From the NCBI RefSeq assembly GCF_009795805.1, contig NZ_WTEY01000004.1, positions 1-64,000 on the forward strand: DNA of 64,000 bases, in the 5' to 3' direction. Below the pieces are notes generated by a model that was given only the letters and a program-made list of their open reading frames with translations, ran no database searches and was not told the DNA's origin. Positions 53,538 through 64,000 of this stretch are shown here, one piece after another. The translations under genes and the position numbers were made by a program. The DNA comes from Gilliamella sp. Pra-s52. Its GTDB lineage: Bacteria; Pseudomonadota; Gammaproteobacteria; Enterobacterales; Orbaceae. Positions within the stretch are counted from its first letter, which is position 1. Every line of letters starts with the position of its first letter.

Positions 53538-54482
53538 ATGAATAATATTACGAATATGTCTCGGCCAAAAAGTAAATGGCAACTCTTTAACTGGCTTTAT
53601 ACCGGTAAATTACCGCTAAACGAATTATGGCTTAATCCGACTTATCGTTATAAGTTTTTTTTCAGAACCTTATTTTTAAGCCCAATCACCCTAAAATGGC
53701 TTGATAAATTAAGACAGTACCCACTACTTGGCGATTATTTTTCGTGTCAAACAAATTTGCCATGTAAATTACAGCGTCCTTATTTAGCTTCTTGCCTAAG
53801 CCAAAAAGCGCGTTATGCTGCTTTGGCGTATCACTATGATTTTTTAGCCAAACAACCTGAAAGTGTAACTAAAGCATTTTATAATCCACAATTGCCTTTT
53901 GTATTGGCGGATGTAGCGGTTAAAAATGAACAAAATATCCAAATCGCAGTGCAAGCACGCAATAAGTTTGCAAGAGAGGGCGAAGTCAGCCTTTATTTTT
54001 ATGATAATGATGGCATTGATTTAGCCACTTTGACGTTTTCAATCGTTGAATATCAAGGCAAGCCAACACTGTTTATTGCTGGTTTACAAGGCACAGGGCA
54101 TGATGATGCGCGTACACGTGTGCAAAAAGCGACTAAAGCGTGCTATGGGTTGTTTCCTAAACGCATTGCGGTCGAAGCCGCACTAACAATTGCTCGTTAT
54201 TACCAATTAACGCAAATTGTTGCTGTAGGCAATAAAACCCACATCTATAACAACTGGCGTTATAACAGTCGTCAGGAGCGTATTTTGTCTGATTATGATG
54301 ATTTTTGGTTAACACTTGATAGCAAACAAGATGCTAATGGTTTATTTATATTACCCAGTCAAATTAATCGAAAATCTATTGAAGAAATCGCCAGTAAAAA
54401 ACGTTCAGAATACCGAAACCGTTACGCTTTATTGGATCAACTTCAAGTTAATATTGAGCAAAAATTGGCATCATTAACGTAA
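53538..54482 (+). CDS. VirK/YbjX family protein (DUF535)
   Basis: 314 residues, no signal peptide. It matches the DUF535 family of YbjX and VirK: LPCKLQRPYLASCLSQKARYAALAYHYDFL, then SLYFYDNDGIDLATLTFSI, LFIAGLQGTGHDDARTRVQKATKACYGLFPKRI, and NKTHIYNNWRYNSRQERILSDYDDFW. VirK was linked to virulence-protein expression in Shigella and to peptide resistance in Salmonella; the biochemical role is unknown. The start ATG 53538 lacks a clear ribosome binding site, and ATG at 53556 is also possible. Next to lysO (ybjE), as ybjX and ybjE are near each other in E. coli. Confidence 0.88.
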   Translation: MNNITNMSRPKSKWQLFNWLYTGKLPLNELWLNPTYRYKFFFRTLFLSPITLKWLDKLRQYPLLGDYFSCQTNLPCKLQRPYLASCLSQKARYAALAYHYDFLAKQPESVTKAFYNPQLPFVLADVAVKNEQNIQIAVQARNKFAREGEVSLYFYDNDGIDLATLTFSIVEYQGKPTLFIAGLQGTGHDDARTRVQKATKACYGLFPKRIAVEAALTIARYYQLTQIVAVGNKTHIYNNWRYNSRQERILSDYDDFWLTLDSKQDANGLFILPSQINRKSIEEIASKKRSEYRNRYALLDQLQVNIEQKLASLT

Positions 54483-54561
54483 TGATTAGCAATAACATTT
54501 TAAAACATAAACTCGATCCAATAGTTTAAAAATAATAGTCAGGAATAGTAAGGAATAAAAT

Positions 54562-55470
54562 ATGTATTTTGGTATTCTTATTGCGTTAGTACCATTGTTT
54601 ATTGGGTACTTAATTAAGATTAAAAATGATAATTGGATGACCAAAATTAACCAAACGTTAAGCTGGTTGGTTTACTTTATTTTATTTATTATGGGATCTG
54701 AACTTGCTCATTTAGATAATTTAACCACTAATTTGCGAACTATTTTATGCTACTCCAGTGTTTTGTTTGTTTGTACATTTGGTGGCAATTTTGTCGTTTT
54801 ACTTATTTTTGATTACTGTTCTCCGGCTAAAACCGTTAAAGTAAATCAAACCTATGAATCACGTTTTAAAATGATTTTTGAGTCATTGCGTGTTTGTATT
54901 GCATTAATTCTTGGGTTTGTTTGTGGATTATTTCCTTTGTTTATCTGGCAATACGCCGAAATTACCACCCAAGTTGTGTTGGTTTTTTTATTGTTTTTAG
55001 TCGGAATACAATTACGCGGTAATAATATTTCAATCAAACATATTCTACTTAACAAAATAGGCATAACAACAACACTATTAGTTATGATAAGTGCCTTTTT
55101 AGGTGGAGTTATTGCCTCATTTATTCTAAATTTACCTGCGCGTGTTGGTCTTGCAATGTCATCGGGGTTCGGTTGGTATTCATTATCGGGTATTTTAATG
55201 ACCGAAGCCCATGGCCCCATTATTGGTAGTGCGACGTTTTTAAATGATATTTTGCGTGAGTTATGTGCAATTATCTTAATTCCAACACTAATTAAACGCT
55301 ACCAATTAACCACATTAGGACTGTGCGGTGCAACATCAATGGATTTTACATTACCCATGCTACAAAAAGGTGGCGGAATAGCCATTGTACCTGCCGCTAT
55401 TGCTCAAGGTTTTTTATTGACGTTGATTATGCCGGTATTGATTACGTTATTTAATTATGGTGGGTTTTAG
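54562..55470 (+). CDS. lysO: Lysine exporter LysO (YbjE)
   Basis: Inner-membrane exporter of lysine and toxic analogues such as thialysine. 302 residues (E. coli LysO 299) with eight or so membrane segments. Conserved blocks: INQTLSWLVYFILFIMGSELAHLDNL at the N-terminus, LALFLVGIQLRGN-like LFLLFLVGIQLRGNN near residue 150, SSGFGWYSLSGILMTEAHGPIIGSA near 205, and LGLCGATSMDFTLPMLQ near 250. AAGGAA precedes the ATG. No lysine riboswitch is seen in the 79-base leader. Confidence 0.93.
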   Translation: MYFGILIALVPLFIGYLIKIKNDNWMTKINQTLSWLVYFILFIMGSELAHLDNLTTNLRTILCYSSVLFVCTFGGNFVVLLIFDYCSPAKTVKVNQTYESRFKMIFESLRVCIALILGFVCGLFPLFIWQYAEITTQVVLVFLLFLVGIQLRGNNISIKHILLNKIGITTTLLVMISAFLGGVIASFILNLPARVGLAMSSGFGWYSLSGILMTEAHGPIIGSATFLNDILRELCAIILIPTLIKRYQLTTLGLCGATSMDFTLPMLQKGGGIAIVPAAIAQGFLLTLIMPVLITLFNYGGF

Positions 55471-55548
55471 TAACCATTCAGATAACCGCTAACTAAATCG
55501 CATTATATACATTATTATGATTATTTTTAGTATATTGTGCGTTTTGTG

Positions 55549-55596
55549 ATTTAAAAAACTTTAATAAAATCAATACCTTTCCTGACCGATTTTTTG
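55549..55596 (-). repeat. Dispersed intergenic repeat, copy 8
   Basis: On the minus strand: A6, TCG, then GTCAGGAAAGGTATTGATTT and TATTAAAGTTTTTTAAAT. It lies between the convergent lysO and ogt genes. Confidence 0.7.
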
Positions 55597-55620
55597 GCCG
55601 TTTTTGTGCTGATTGATGGT

Positions 55621-56157
55621 TTATATACGCTCATTTTTAGGCACAAAAAATGGTGTGGTGTCGATCCCTTCATGTTGTAGCAGTTTGATTTTTTTATCTA
55701 TTCCACCAGCATAACCTGTTAAATTACCGTTAGTGCCAATAACACGGTGGCAAGGGATGATAATGGATATCGGGTTATGCCCAACCGCTCCGCCCACTGC
55801 TTGGCTAGACATACTTATTTTGTTTGTTTTTGATGCTATTTGTTTGGCAATATCCCCATAAGTAATGACTTTGCCATAGGGGATTTTACATAAAATTTCC
55901 CATACTAAAAGCCTAAAAGGTGTACCGATAGGGGCCAGTTCTAATTGGTATAGATTCGGCTTTTTTCCTGAAAAATAATCATCAAGCCATTTTTTTGTTG
56001 AGTTAAAAATTGGTAAATTTGGGTTTTGTTCCGTTTGTTTATTGATTGTATGACCAAAATATTTTTCGCCTTCAATCCAAGCGCCAACAAGCTTATTTTG
56101 TTGGCTAGCTAGAGTAATTAATCCCATTGGGGATGAATAGTTGCATAAATAAAACAT
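55621..56157 (-). CDS. ogt: Methylated-DNA-protein cysteine methyltransferase
   Basis: Repairs O6-alkylguanine by transferring the alkyl group to its own Cys. 178 residues (E. coli Ogt 171). The active-site block IIPCHRVIGTNGNLTGYAGG carries Cys136, and the DNA-binding helix lies in TPFRLLVWEILCKIPYGKVITYGDIAKQI. The N-terminal domain is short (about 70 residues) and has no zinc-binding Ada-type motif, so it is Ogt rather than Ada. Confidence 0.93.
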   Translation of the reverse strand: MFYLCNYSSPMGLITLASQQNKLVGAWIEGEKYFGHTINKQTEQNPNLPIFNSTKKWLDDYFSGKKPNLYQLELAPIGTPFRLLVWEILCKIPYGKVITYGDIAKQIASKTNKISMSSQAVGGAVGHNPISIIIPCHRVIGTNGNLTGYAGGIDKKIKLLQHEGIDTTPFFVPKNERI

Positions 56158-56264
56158 ATTTACCTTATATTTGTATGATTACGATGCAAAATTATGCTTG
56201 TTTATGATGATAATTGCCATCAATTTATTGATTAATATTTCGTATAAATGCGGGAAAGTGAGGA

Positions 56265-56288
56265 ATATGGCTCGTTGTTGAGCCATAT
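56265..56288 (-). terminator. Hairpin after the histidine phosphatase gene
   Basis: ATATGGCTC and GAGCCATAT form a perfect 9-bp stem with a 6-base loop just past the phosphatase stop. The minus-strand tail (TTCCTC) is only moderately T-rich. Confidence 0.55.
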
Positions 56289-56297
56289 ATTGTTAGA

Positions 56298-57065
56298 TTA
56301 TTTAGATTGATTTTTTCCTTTTTCGACATAACTCATATCACCTAAACTTTCGACAATGAATTTTCCATCATCTGTATAACGAATTTTGGTGACACTTGCA
56401 TTACCAAGTCCTTCTGTCACTGGTTTATCTAACCACTCTTCAACCATCGCCATGATAGCCATGCCATGTGATACCACTAAAACATTACCACCACCTTGTG
56501 CTTTTGCTGATTCAGCAATCGCTTTTAACGAGGCTTGCATACGTGTTTTTACTTTATTGTAATCTTCAGCTTCGCCTGATTTTTCTACAGCCACAATGGC
56601 ATCCATCATTTTTTTTAGGTTAACTTTTCCTTTTGCTAAATCAGCCATTAAGTCTTTATCGGAAGCATAACCTAAATGTTGCGCAGCAGGCGTCCACATG
56701 TTTGGATCAAGATCGCCTTCATATTCACCAAAACAAGTTTCGCGCAAGCCATCCATTTCGTTGATATTAATGGTTGTATCGCCTTTTGCTTCTAAAACAA
56801 CACGAGCGGTTTGCCGTGCTCGCCCTAAGTCGCTTGAATAAGCGGCAATAAATTTGACATCTTTTAGACCACGACCAAGTTGCTTGGCAACTTCAACTCC
56901 TTGTTTAGTGAGTGGTGTATCCGACCAACCTTGAGCTCGATGTACATTATTAAACATCGTTTTACCATGCCGAGTGACGTAAAGGTAAACATCATCAGCA
57001 AAGGCTTGCGATACGGTTGAGATAGTGATAATTAATGAGCTGATTAATATAATAAATTTTTTCAT
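56298..57065 (-). CDS. Periplasmic histidine phosphatase
   Basis: 255 residues with a Sec signal peptide (cleavage AFA-DD near residue 23). Branch-1 histidine phosphatase fold: phospho-accepting His33 in YVTRHGKTMFN, Arg in AYSSDLGRARQTA near residue 85, Glu in MDGLRETCFGEYEGD near 110, and the second His in VVSHGMAIMAMVEEW near 200. The substrate is unknown. It follows the porin gene by 13 bases, so porin and phosphatase are one operon. A truncated second copy of its 3' end lies upstream of the porin. Confidence 0.88.
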   Translation of the reverse strand: MKKFIILISSLIITISTVSQAFADDVYLYVTRHGKTMFNNVHRAQGWSDTPLTKQGVEVAKQLGRGLKDVKFIAAYSSDLGRARQTARVVLEAKGDTTININEMDGLRETCFGEYEGDLDPNMWTPAAQHLGYASDKDLMADLAKGKVNLKKMMDAIVAVEKSGEAEDYNKVKTRMQASLKAIAESAKAQGGGNVLVVSHGMAIMAMVEEWLDKPVTEGLGNASVTKIRYTDDGKFIVESLGDMSYVEKGKNQSK

Positions 57066-57078
57066 ATTGTGTCCTTAT

Positions 57079-58410
57079 TTATAACAAGTTAAATCGGTAA
57101 TCAATAACCGTTTCTGCTGAAAGCGAAGGTGAACGTTGAGATTTTCCGTGATTATCAAGTCTTGGAGTAAGATCCGAAGCGCTGACTGTTTTGTAAGACC
57201 AGCCATAACCTACTTTAGATAAAATCGATAGGTTTTTAAATACGCCACTGGTTGGTTTCCAGATGTTGAAAACATTTATTTCACCATTTTTTAATGTTTC
57301 GTGTTTGTAATTAAACTTACCATAGCTCATATATAGTCCAGTACTATTGTCTTTGATAAAGTCGTAAGTCAATACGCTAGTAAAAACAAGTTCACCATCG
57401 CGTAAATAATCTGCACCAGCAGCTGCAAGACCGTTAAAACGAGCACGAGTATTTTTACCTAAATGTCGATTATAATATCCGATAGCGTTATGTTTGTTGG
57501 CATCAGTGTAGGCAAGACCAAATTTCATACTCCAGTCTTGTTCTTTCCATTCTATATCGGTTGCATAGTGCCATGCGTGATCTTCAAACTCTTTTTTGTT
57601 TTGTTTCATAGCATCATAGTTATCAAGAGCATAACTTCCATAGAATTGCCCACCTAAAATTAGTTTTTGTGTTGGTTTATAAGATAACTCAATTACGTGG
57701 CGTTTTAGGTAATCTTTGGCAACACCATAGGCGTAATCTAAAGTGAGATTTTTATCCTTATAAGCGATTTCTGCTGTGGATATGTTATCGATAACTTTTT
57801 TACGGTCGGCTGTTAAAAAATGTACTTTTTTAGCTGATTCGCGGGGTAGGGTGCTATCGATATAAGCTAATGAGAAATAAATATCATCATATTTTAGCGT
57901 ACCACTATAACCAAGATAACTATTGCGAGTAAGGTGTCTTGATGAGCTTATTACCCCAAAATCTTTCAAACTATGCCAACCCGCTTTACCTTTGAAATTA
58001 ATTGCTTCGTTACCAACTTTAATTTTGGCATAACGTTGAGTAAATTTATTAAAACCGTGAGCGTTGTGCTTATCATAACCTTTGCCATCATTATAAAGTA
58101 GGTTTCGAGTTGCGAAGTAATCACTGGCGCCTAGTTTTATTATGTTGTCATAGGTGACATCAAAACCAATGGTATCAAATAAGTAACCTGATTTGTAATC
58201 AAAGCTAAATGCTTGCCCCCAAGCGCTGTGTACTTCTTTAGGTTGGGATGCATTTTCTTTTAAATATTTCCAATGATTACGAGTAGAAAAATCAAGTTTA
58301 GAATCTTTAAAAAAAGTATTATGTAAAAATGAGTTATGAGTAATTTCATTTGCTAGTGTTGAATAGCTTGATAAGCCCAGCAATACTAGTGTAAGACATT
58401 TTATTTTCAT
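57079..58410 (-). CDS. OprD-type outer-membrane porin (ChiP/YbfM-like)
   Basis: 443 residues with a signal peptide (MKIKCLTLVLLGLSSYSTLAN), then alternating amphipathic strands to the C-terminal aromatic/hydrophobic end DYRFNLL, as in outer-membrane barrels. The segment KLDFSTRNHWKYLKEN, then SAWGQAFSFDYKSGYLFDTIGFDVTY is the N-terminal pattern of OprD-family porins, which include the chitoporin ChiP. Start at 58410, with TTAGGAAA eight bases upstream. The ligand may be a beta-glucoside or chito-oligosaccharide, given the adjacent bgl genes. That is inference. Confidence 0.85.
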   Translation of the reverse strand: MKIKCLTLVLLGLSSYSTLANEITHNSFLHNTFFKDSKLDFSTRNHWKYLKENASQPKEVHSAWGQAFSFDYKSGYLFDTIGFDVTYDNIIKLGASDYFATRNLLYNDGKGYDKHNAHGFNKFTQRYAKIKVGNEAINFKGKAGWHSLKDFGVISSSRHLTRNSYLGYSGTLKYDDIYFSLAYIDSTLPRESAKKVHFLTADRKKVIDNISTAEIAYKDKNLTLDYAYGVAKDYLKRHVIELSYKPTQKLILGGQFYGSYALDNYDAMKQNKKEFEDHAWHYATDIEWKEQDWSMKFGLAYTDANKHNAIGYYNRHLGKNTRARFNGLAAAGADYLRDGELVFTSVLTYDFIKDNSTGLYMSYGKFNYKHETLKNGEINVFNIWKPTSGVFKNLSILSKVGYGWSYKTVSASDLTPRLDNHGKSQRSPSLSAETVIDYRFNLL

Positions 58411-58490
58411 TGTTATGTTTCCTAACTTATTTTTATTCATTAAAAATGAATTTTTTATTTAGTTAATTCCATTATGTATAAATAATATTT

Positions 58491-58571
58491 TTACTTTTCT
58501 AATGAGGCTTTACCCTTATTCACATACTTCATATTGCCAATTTCGTTTACGCTGTATTGACCATTTTTTAG
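58491..58571 (-). pseudogene. 3' fragment of a second histidine-phosphatase gene
   Basis: The minus strand here reads NGQYSVNEIGNMKYVNKGKA followed by SLEK and a stop at 58491-58493. This lines up without gaps with the C-terminus of the phosphatase encoded at 56298 (DGKFIVESLGDMSYVEKGKN, then QSK). Nothing upstream of it resembles the rest of the gene, because the bglB terminator begins at once. It is therefore the leftover tail of a duplicated copy, cut by a deletion next to bglB. Confidence 0.7.
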
Positions 58572-58577
58572 AATAAT

Positions 58578-58602
58578 AGGGGATCAGTTGTGGTAATCCC
58601 CT
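58578..58602 (-). terminator. Terminator after bglB
   Basis: AGGGGAT and ATCCCCT pair around an 11-base loop, 18 bases past the bglB stop, with a weak T-rich tail on the minus strand. Confidence 0.6.
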
Positions 58603-58619
58603 TTATTAAGATCAGATTA

Positions 58620-61898
<3,279 letters not shown>

Positions 61899-61916
61899 TT
61901 ATCCTTATTTTTTAAC

Positions 61917-61958
61917 AAAAAAAAACCTAGATCCCCAAGTGCTTGAGGATCTAGGTTT
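61917..61958 (-). terminator. Regulated terminator in the bglF leader
   Basis: On the minus strand AAAACCTAGATCC pairs with GGATCTAGGTTTT and a run of eight T follows, just before the bglF start. Its 5' arm overlaps the 3' end of the antiterminator, so only one of the two can form. Confidence 0.88.
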
Positions 61959-61998
61959 TGCTTGCAAAGTAAAAGATTTTAACTTTACAATAACAATC
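61953..61998 (-). promoter_or_regulatory. RAT: BglG-binding antiterminator RNA element
   Basis: On the minus strand GGATTGTTATTG (61998-61987) begins the element and GCAAGCAAAACC ends it, matching the two conserved halves of ribonucleic antiterminators (GGATTGTTACTG...GGCAAAACC). The loop between is longer than usual (46 bases in total, against about 30). Bound BglG dimers would stabilise it and prevent the overlapping terminator. Confidence 0.82.
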
Positions 61999-62048
61999 CA
62001 CTTATTAGTTTACCTAGATTAGCATAAATTTAAAAAAACAGATAAGTC

Positions 62049-62088
62049 ATTATACAAGGATAATCATCAAATTGTGATTTACTTCACA
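62049..62088 (-). promoter_or_regulatory. bglF promoter with consensus CRP site
   Basis: TGTGA-TTTACT-TCACA at 62073-62088 is an exact CRP match. On the minus strand TATAAT lies at 62054-62049. Transcription from about 62042 would put the CRP centre near -39, close to the class II position. The site touches the bglG stop codon, so bglF has a promoter of its own in addition to read-through from bglG. Confidence 0.75.
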
Positions 62089-62931
62089 TTATGAGTTTTT
62101 AAGTTCAGTTCGTAGTCGTTCAATATGAATGGTTAAATAAAGACTTTCATCATCAGAAAGCGGATGTTGATATTGCTGTATTAAATGTAAATCGATTTGT
62201 TTAGTACATAAGTGGGATTTTTTATATTTTTGACGAATGATTTCATATAACGAAACATCTTGTTGTGTTTGCGATTGTTGATTTAATATGCGGTGTGCAA
62301 AAAATTTTAAATGAGTAACAAAGCGTTGATAAGATAAGCAATTTTCATCATATTCAAAGTTAAAATGATATTTTACAATATTGAGTATTTCACGCATGAT
62401 TTTGGTCATATTAACAATATTAGGCATAGTGCCATCAAGTTGTGCATTAATAATATGGAATGTAATAAAGCCTGCTTCGTCTTCAGGTAGTTCAATGCCT
62501 AAACGTTCTTTAATGACTGATAGAGCGTATAAACCAATTTTAAACTCTTTAGGATAGAATTTTTTGATTTCCCACAAAAAACCATTAGGTACATCAAAAC
62601 CGTGTTTGTGGCGTTCAATAGCCGAATGAATATGATCCGTTAAAGAAATATAGATACTATCTTGTAGATTGCCTTCAATAAATTTTTTTGCATGGTTAAT
62701 AATAATTTCAGCCGTAGTTAACACCTCAAGCGGGATCTGAGACAGTAACTCGGCAAATTTTGATACAGTGTCTTTATCATCCAGTGAAAATTTTTTTTCA
62801 ATAAGGTTGAGATCAATTAAATCGCCTTCGCGTTTTTTAAAGCCAATACCTCGACCAGTAAGAATTAGCTCTTTACCTTTTTTATCTAGAGTAACAACAA
62901 CATTGTTATTTAGTATTTTATGAACTTTCAT
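62089..62931 (-). CDS. bglG: Transcription antiterminator, BglG/LicT family
   Basis: RNA-binding antiterminator, 280 residues (E. coli BglG 278). The N-terminal CAT RNA-binding domain (KILNNNVVVTLDKKGKELILTGRGIGFKKREGD, residues 5-40) is followed by PRD1 with conserved His near 110 (SLTDHIHSAIERHKHG) and 168 (AGFITFHIINAQ), and PRD2 with His near 217 and 273 (HLKFFAHRIL, LYLTIHIERLR). These histidines are the usual PTS phosphorylation sites. First gene of the bgl group. Confidence 0.95.
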   Translation of the reverse strand: MKVHKILNNNVVVTLDKKGKELILTGRGIGFKKREGDLIDLNLIEKKFSLDDKDTVSKFAELLSQIPLEVLTTAEIIINHAKKFIEGNLQDSIYISLTDHIHSAIERHKHGFDVPNGFLWEIKKFYPKEFKIGLYALSVIKERLGIELPEDEAGFITFHIINAQLDGTMPNIVNMTKIMREILNIVKYHFNFEYDENCLSYQRFVTHLKFFAHRILNQQSQTQQDVSLYEIIRQKYKKSHLCTKQIDLHLIQQYQHPLSDDESLYLTIHIERLRTELKNS

Positions 62932-62961
62932 TCTGCTTAATCTAATTTTTTAGATTTAGCT

Positions 62962-63022
62962 ATTATCAATCTCATTGAGAAAATAGAAAGCAGAAATATA
63001 AAAAAGTGTGATAGATATCAAA
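62962..63022 (-). promoter_or_regulatory. bglG promoter with CRP-like site
   Basis: TGTGA-TAGATA-TCAAA at 63007-63022 has one perfect CRP half and three of five bases in the other. A GATAAT -10 element lies at 62967-62962 on the minus strand. The spacing would put the CRP centre about 60 bases before the start, the class I position. Confidence 0.55.
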
Positions 63023-63059
63023 CTTTTACCTAATAACTTATTTGAAAAATAATCAGTAT

Positions 63060-63095
63060 AATAAAAAGCCTCGATAGGCTAAAGCGTATCGAGGC
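63060..63095 (-). terminator. Intrinsic terminator after htpG
   Basis: GCCTCGATA and TATCGAGGC form a 9-bp GC-rich stem with a 10-base loop, followed by T5 on the minus strand. Confidence 0.85.
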
Positions 63096-63117
63096 GATAT
63101 TTTATTGTTTAACGTTA

Positions 63118-64000
63118 TTATTGCGCTAATAATTTATTCATGGTTTGAATAAATTTGCTTGGATCGCTTAATGAGCCTTTTTCAGCAAGTAAAGCCTGAT
63201 CAAGTAATAATTCAACCCAATCGTTAAATGCGCTTTCGTCTTGCGTATCGGCAATACGTTTAACCAATTTATGATCTGGATTGATTTCAAACGTGTATTT
63301 GATTTCAGGCGCTTTTTGACCTGCGGCAGCAAATAGTTTAGCCATTTGTGTACTCATTTCATCGGCTGCTGTGGTAACAATTGCTGGTGTATCAGTTAAG
63401 CGGTGCGTTAATTTGACCTCTTTTACTTTGTCACCTAATGCTGTTTTAACTCGTTCGATAAAAGGTTCAAGCTCTTTTTCAACTTGTTTTTGATCTTCAC
63501 TGCTTTGATCGGCAAGTTTTTCAATAGATTCATCTGATTTGCTGATTGATTGGAATTGTTTACTATCAAATTCCGTTAAATTACTCATCATCCATTCATC
63601 AATGCGATCAGATAATAATAATACTTCAATGCCTTTTTTACGGAATAGTTCTAGATGAGGACTATTTTTAGCAGCACCATAGCTATCGGCCGTAATGTAA
63701 TAGATCTTTTCTTGACCATCTTGCATACGGCTAATGTAGTCGTCTAATGAGACGGTTTGTACATCGCTATCAGTATGCGTTGAGGCAAAACGAAGTAATT
63801 TAGCAATCGCTTCACGGTTTGTAAAATCTTCACCGGTTCCTTCTTTTAGCACTAAACCAAACTCACTCCAGAACTGTTGATATTGTTCTTTGTCATCCTT
63901 GGCCAGTTTCTCTAGCATTTGTAATACACGTTTAGTGCACGCATTTCGTAAGTTTTGGGTGATTTTATTATCTTGCAAAATTTCGCGTGATACATTTAAT
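63118..64000 (-). CDS. htpG: Molecular chaperone HtpG (Hsp90), C-terminal part
   Basis: The last 294 or so residues of HtpG; the gene runs off the right edge. At the edge the frame reads [19 protein letters not shown], the conserved client-binding start of the Hsp90 middle segment end, then [15 protein letters not shown], a [20 protein letters not shown] block, and the C-terminal dimerisation domain. No start is present in the window: the TTG at 63978 is internal. The N-terminal ATPase domain lies outside. A terminator follows the stop. Confidence 0.95.
   Translation of the reverse strand, partial: LNVSREILQDNKITQNLRNACTKRVLQMLEKLAKDDKEQYQQFWSEFGLVLKEGTGEDFTNREAIAKLLRFASTHTDSDVQTVSLDDYISRMQDGQEKIYYITADSYGAAKNSPHLELFRKKGIEVLLLSDRIDEWMMSNLTEFDSKQFQSISKSDESIEKLADQSSEDQKQVEKELEPFIERVKTALGDKVKEVKLTHRLTDTPAIVTTAADEMSTQMAKLFAAAGQKAPEIKYTFEINPDHKLVKRIADTQDESAFNDWVELLLDQALLAEKGSLSDPSKFIQTMNKLLAQ

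Noticed and set aside
54483-54561. Lysine riboswitch before lysO
   Set aside because: The gap is only 79 bases with no conserved riboswitch core; too short for the L-box.
54852-55220. 122-codon minus-strand open frame inside lysO
   Set aside because: Antisense shadow of lysO; no ribosome binding site and no family resemblance.

Overview
The window is chromosomal DNA of an AT-rich gammaproteobacterium. Protein sequences and gene neighbourhoods (gpt-frsA-proB/proA, argCBGH, ilvIH, pyrG-eno, yhiI-rbbA-yhhJ, yccJ, yggL, trhP) resemble Enterobacterales and Pasteurellaceae. The low GC, compact operons and gene set fit the Orbaceae (Gilliamella, Orbus, Frischella: insect-gut symbionts) best. That placement is inferred from sequence character and was not searched.

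Layout. 1-2.8 kb: small hypothetical genes, then a cdaR-type regulator whose DNA-binding domain lies behind a one-base frameshift. 3.0-5.5 kb: a glycerate kinase plus GntP permease operon with a consensus CRP site upstream. 5.8-12.5 kb: trhP (tRNA hydroxylation), proA, and a minus-strand gpt-frsA-proB operon ending in two unknown membrane genes. 12.6-20.4 kb: pepD, then argC-argB-argG-argH behind tandem ARG boxes, then serC. 20.4-25.2 kb: lipoprotein, tRNA-Ile2(CAU), small secreted, membrane and zinc-ribbon genes, rhlE, yggL. 25.4-33 kb: ybiT, two transporters, yaaA, yccJ, RNase Z, argE and a DUF2867 gene. 33.3-38.4 kb: the yhiI-rbbA-yhhJ export/ribosome-ATPase operon. 39-42.3 kb: an AEC transporter, a broken small gene, elbB and an IS481-type insertion-sequence remnant. 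42.3-44.5 kb: ilvIH. 44.7-49.6 kb: two tandem IgaA/UmoB-family membrane proteins, the second with a doubled N-terminal domain. 49.6-50.2 kb: intergenic repeats and a one-spacer CRISPR remnant of type I-F appearance. 50.3-55.5 kb: pyrG, eno, a VirK/YbjX gene, lysO. 55.6-63 kb: ogt, a periplasmic histidine phosphatase, an OprD-type porin, and a bglG-bglF-bglB beta-glucoside system with a visible antiterminator/terminator switch and two CRP sites. The window ends inside htpG.

How the genes fit together. Most of the window is biosynthesis: arginine (argC, B, G, H and E, the last 14 kb away), proline (proB, proA), serine (serC), branched-chain amino acids (ilvIH) and CTP (pyrG). The rest is import and catabolism of glycerate and beta-glucosides under probable CRP control.

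Most unusual items: the tandem IgaA-like genes, a short intergenic repeat family (eight copies, some in inverted pairs), the CRISPR remnant with exact 28-32-28 spacing, the frameshifted cdaR, and a leftover 3' fragment of a second histidine-phosphatase gene upstream of the porin. No complete undescribed multi-gene system is evident. The IgaA pair and the repeat family are the best leads.
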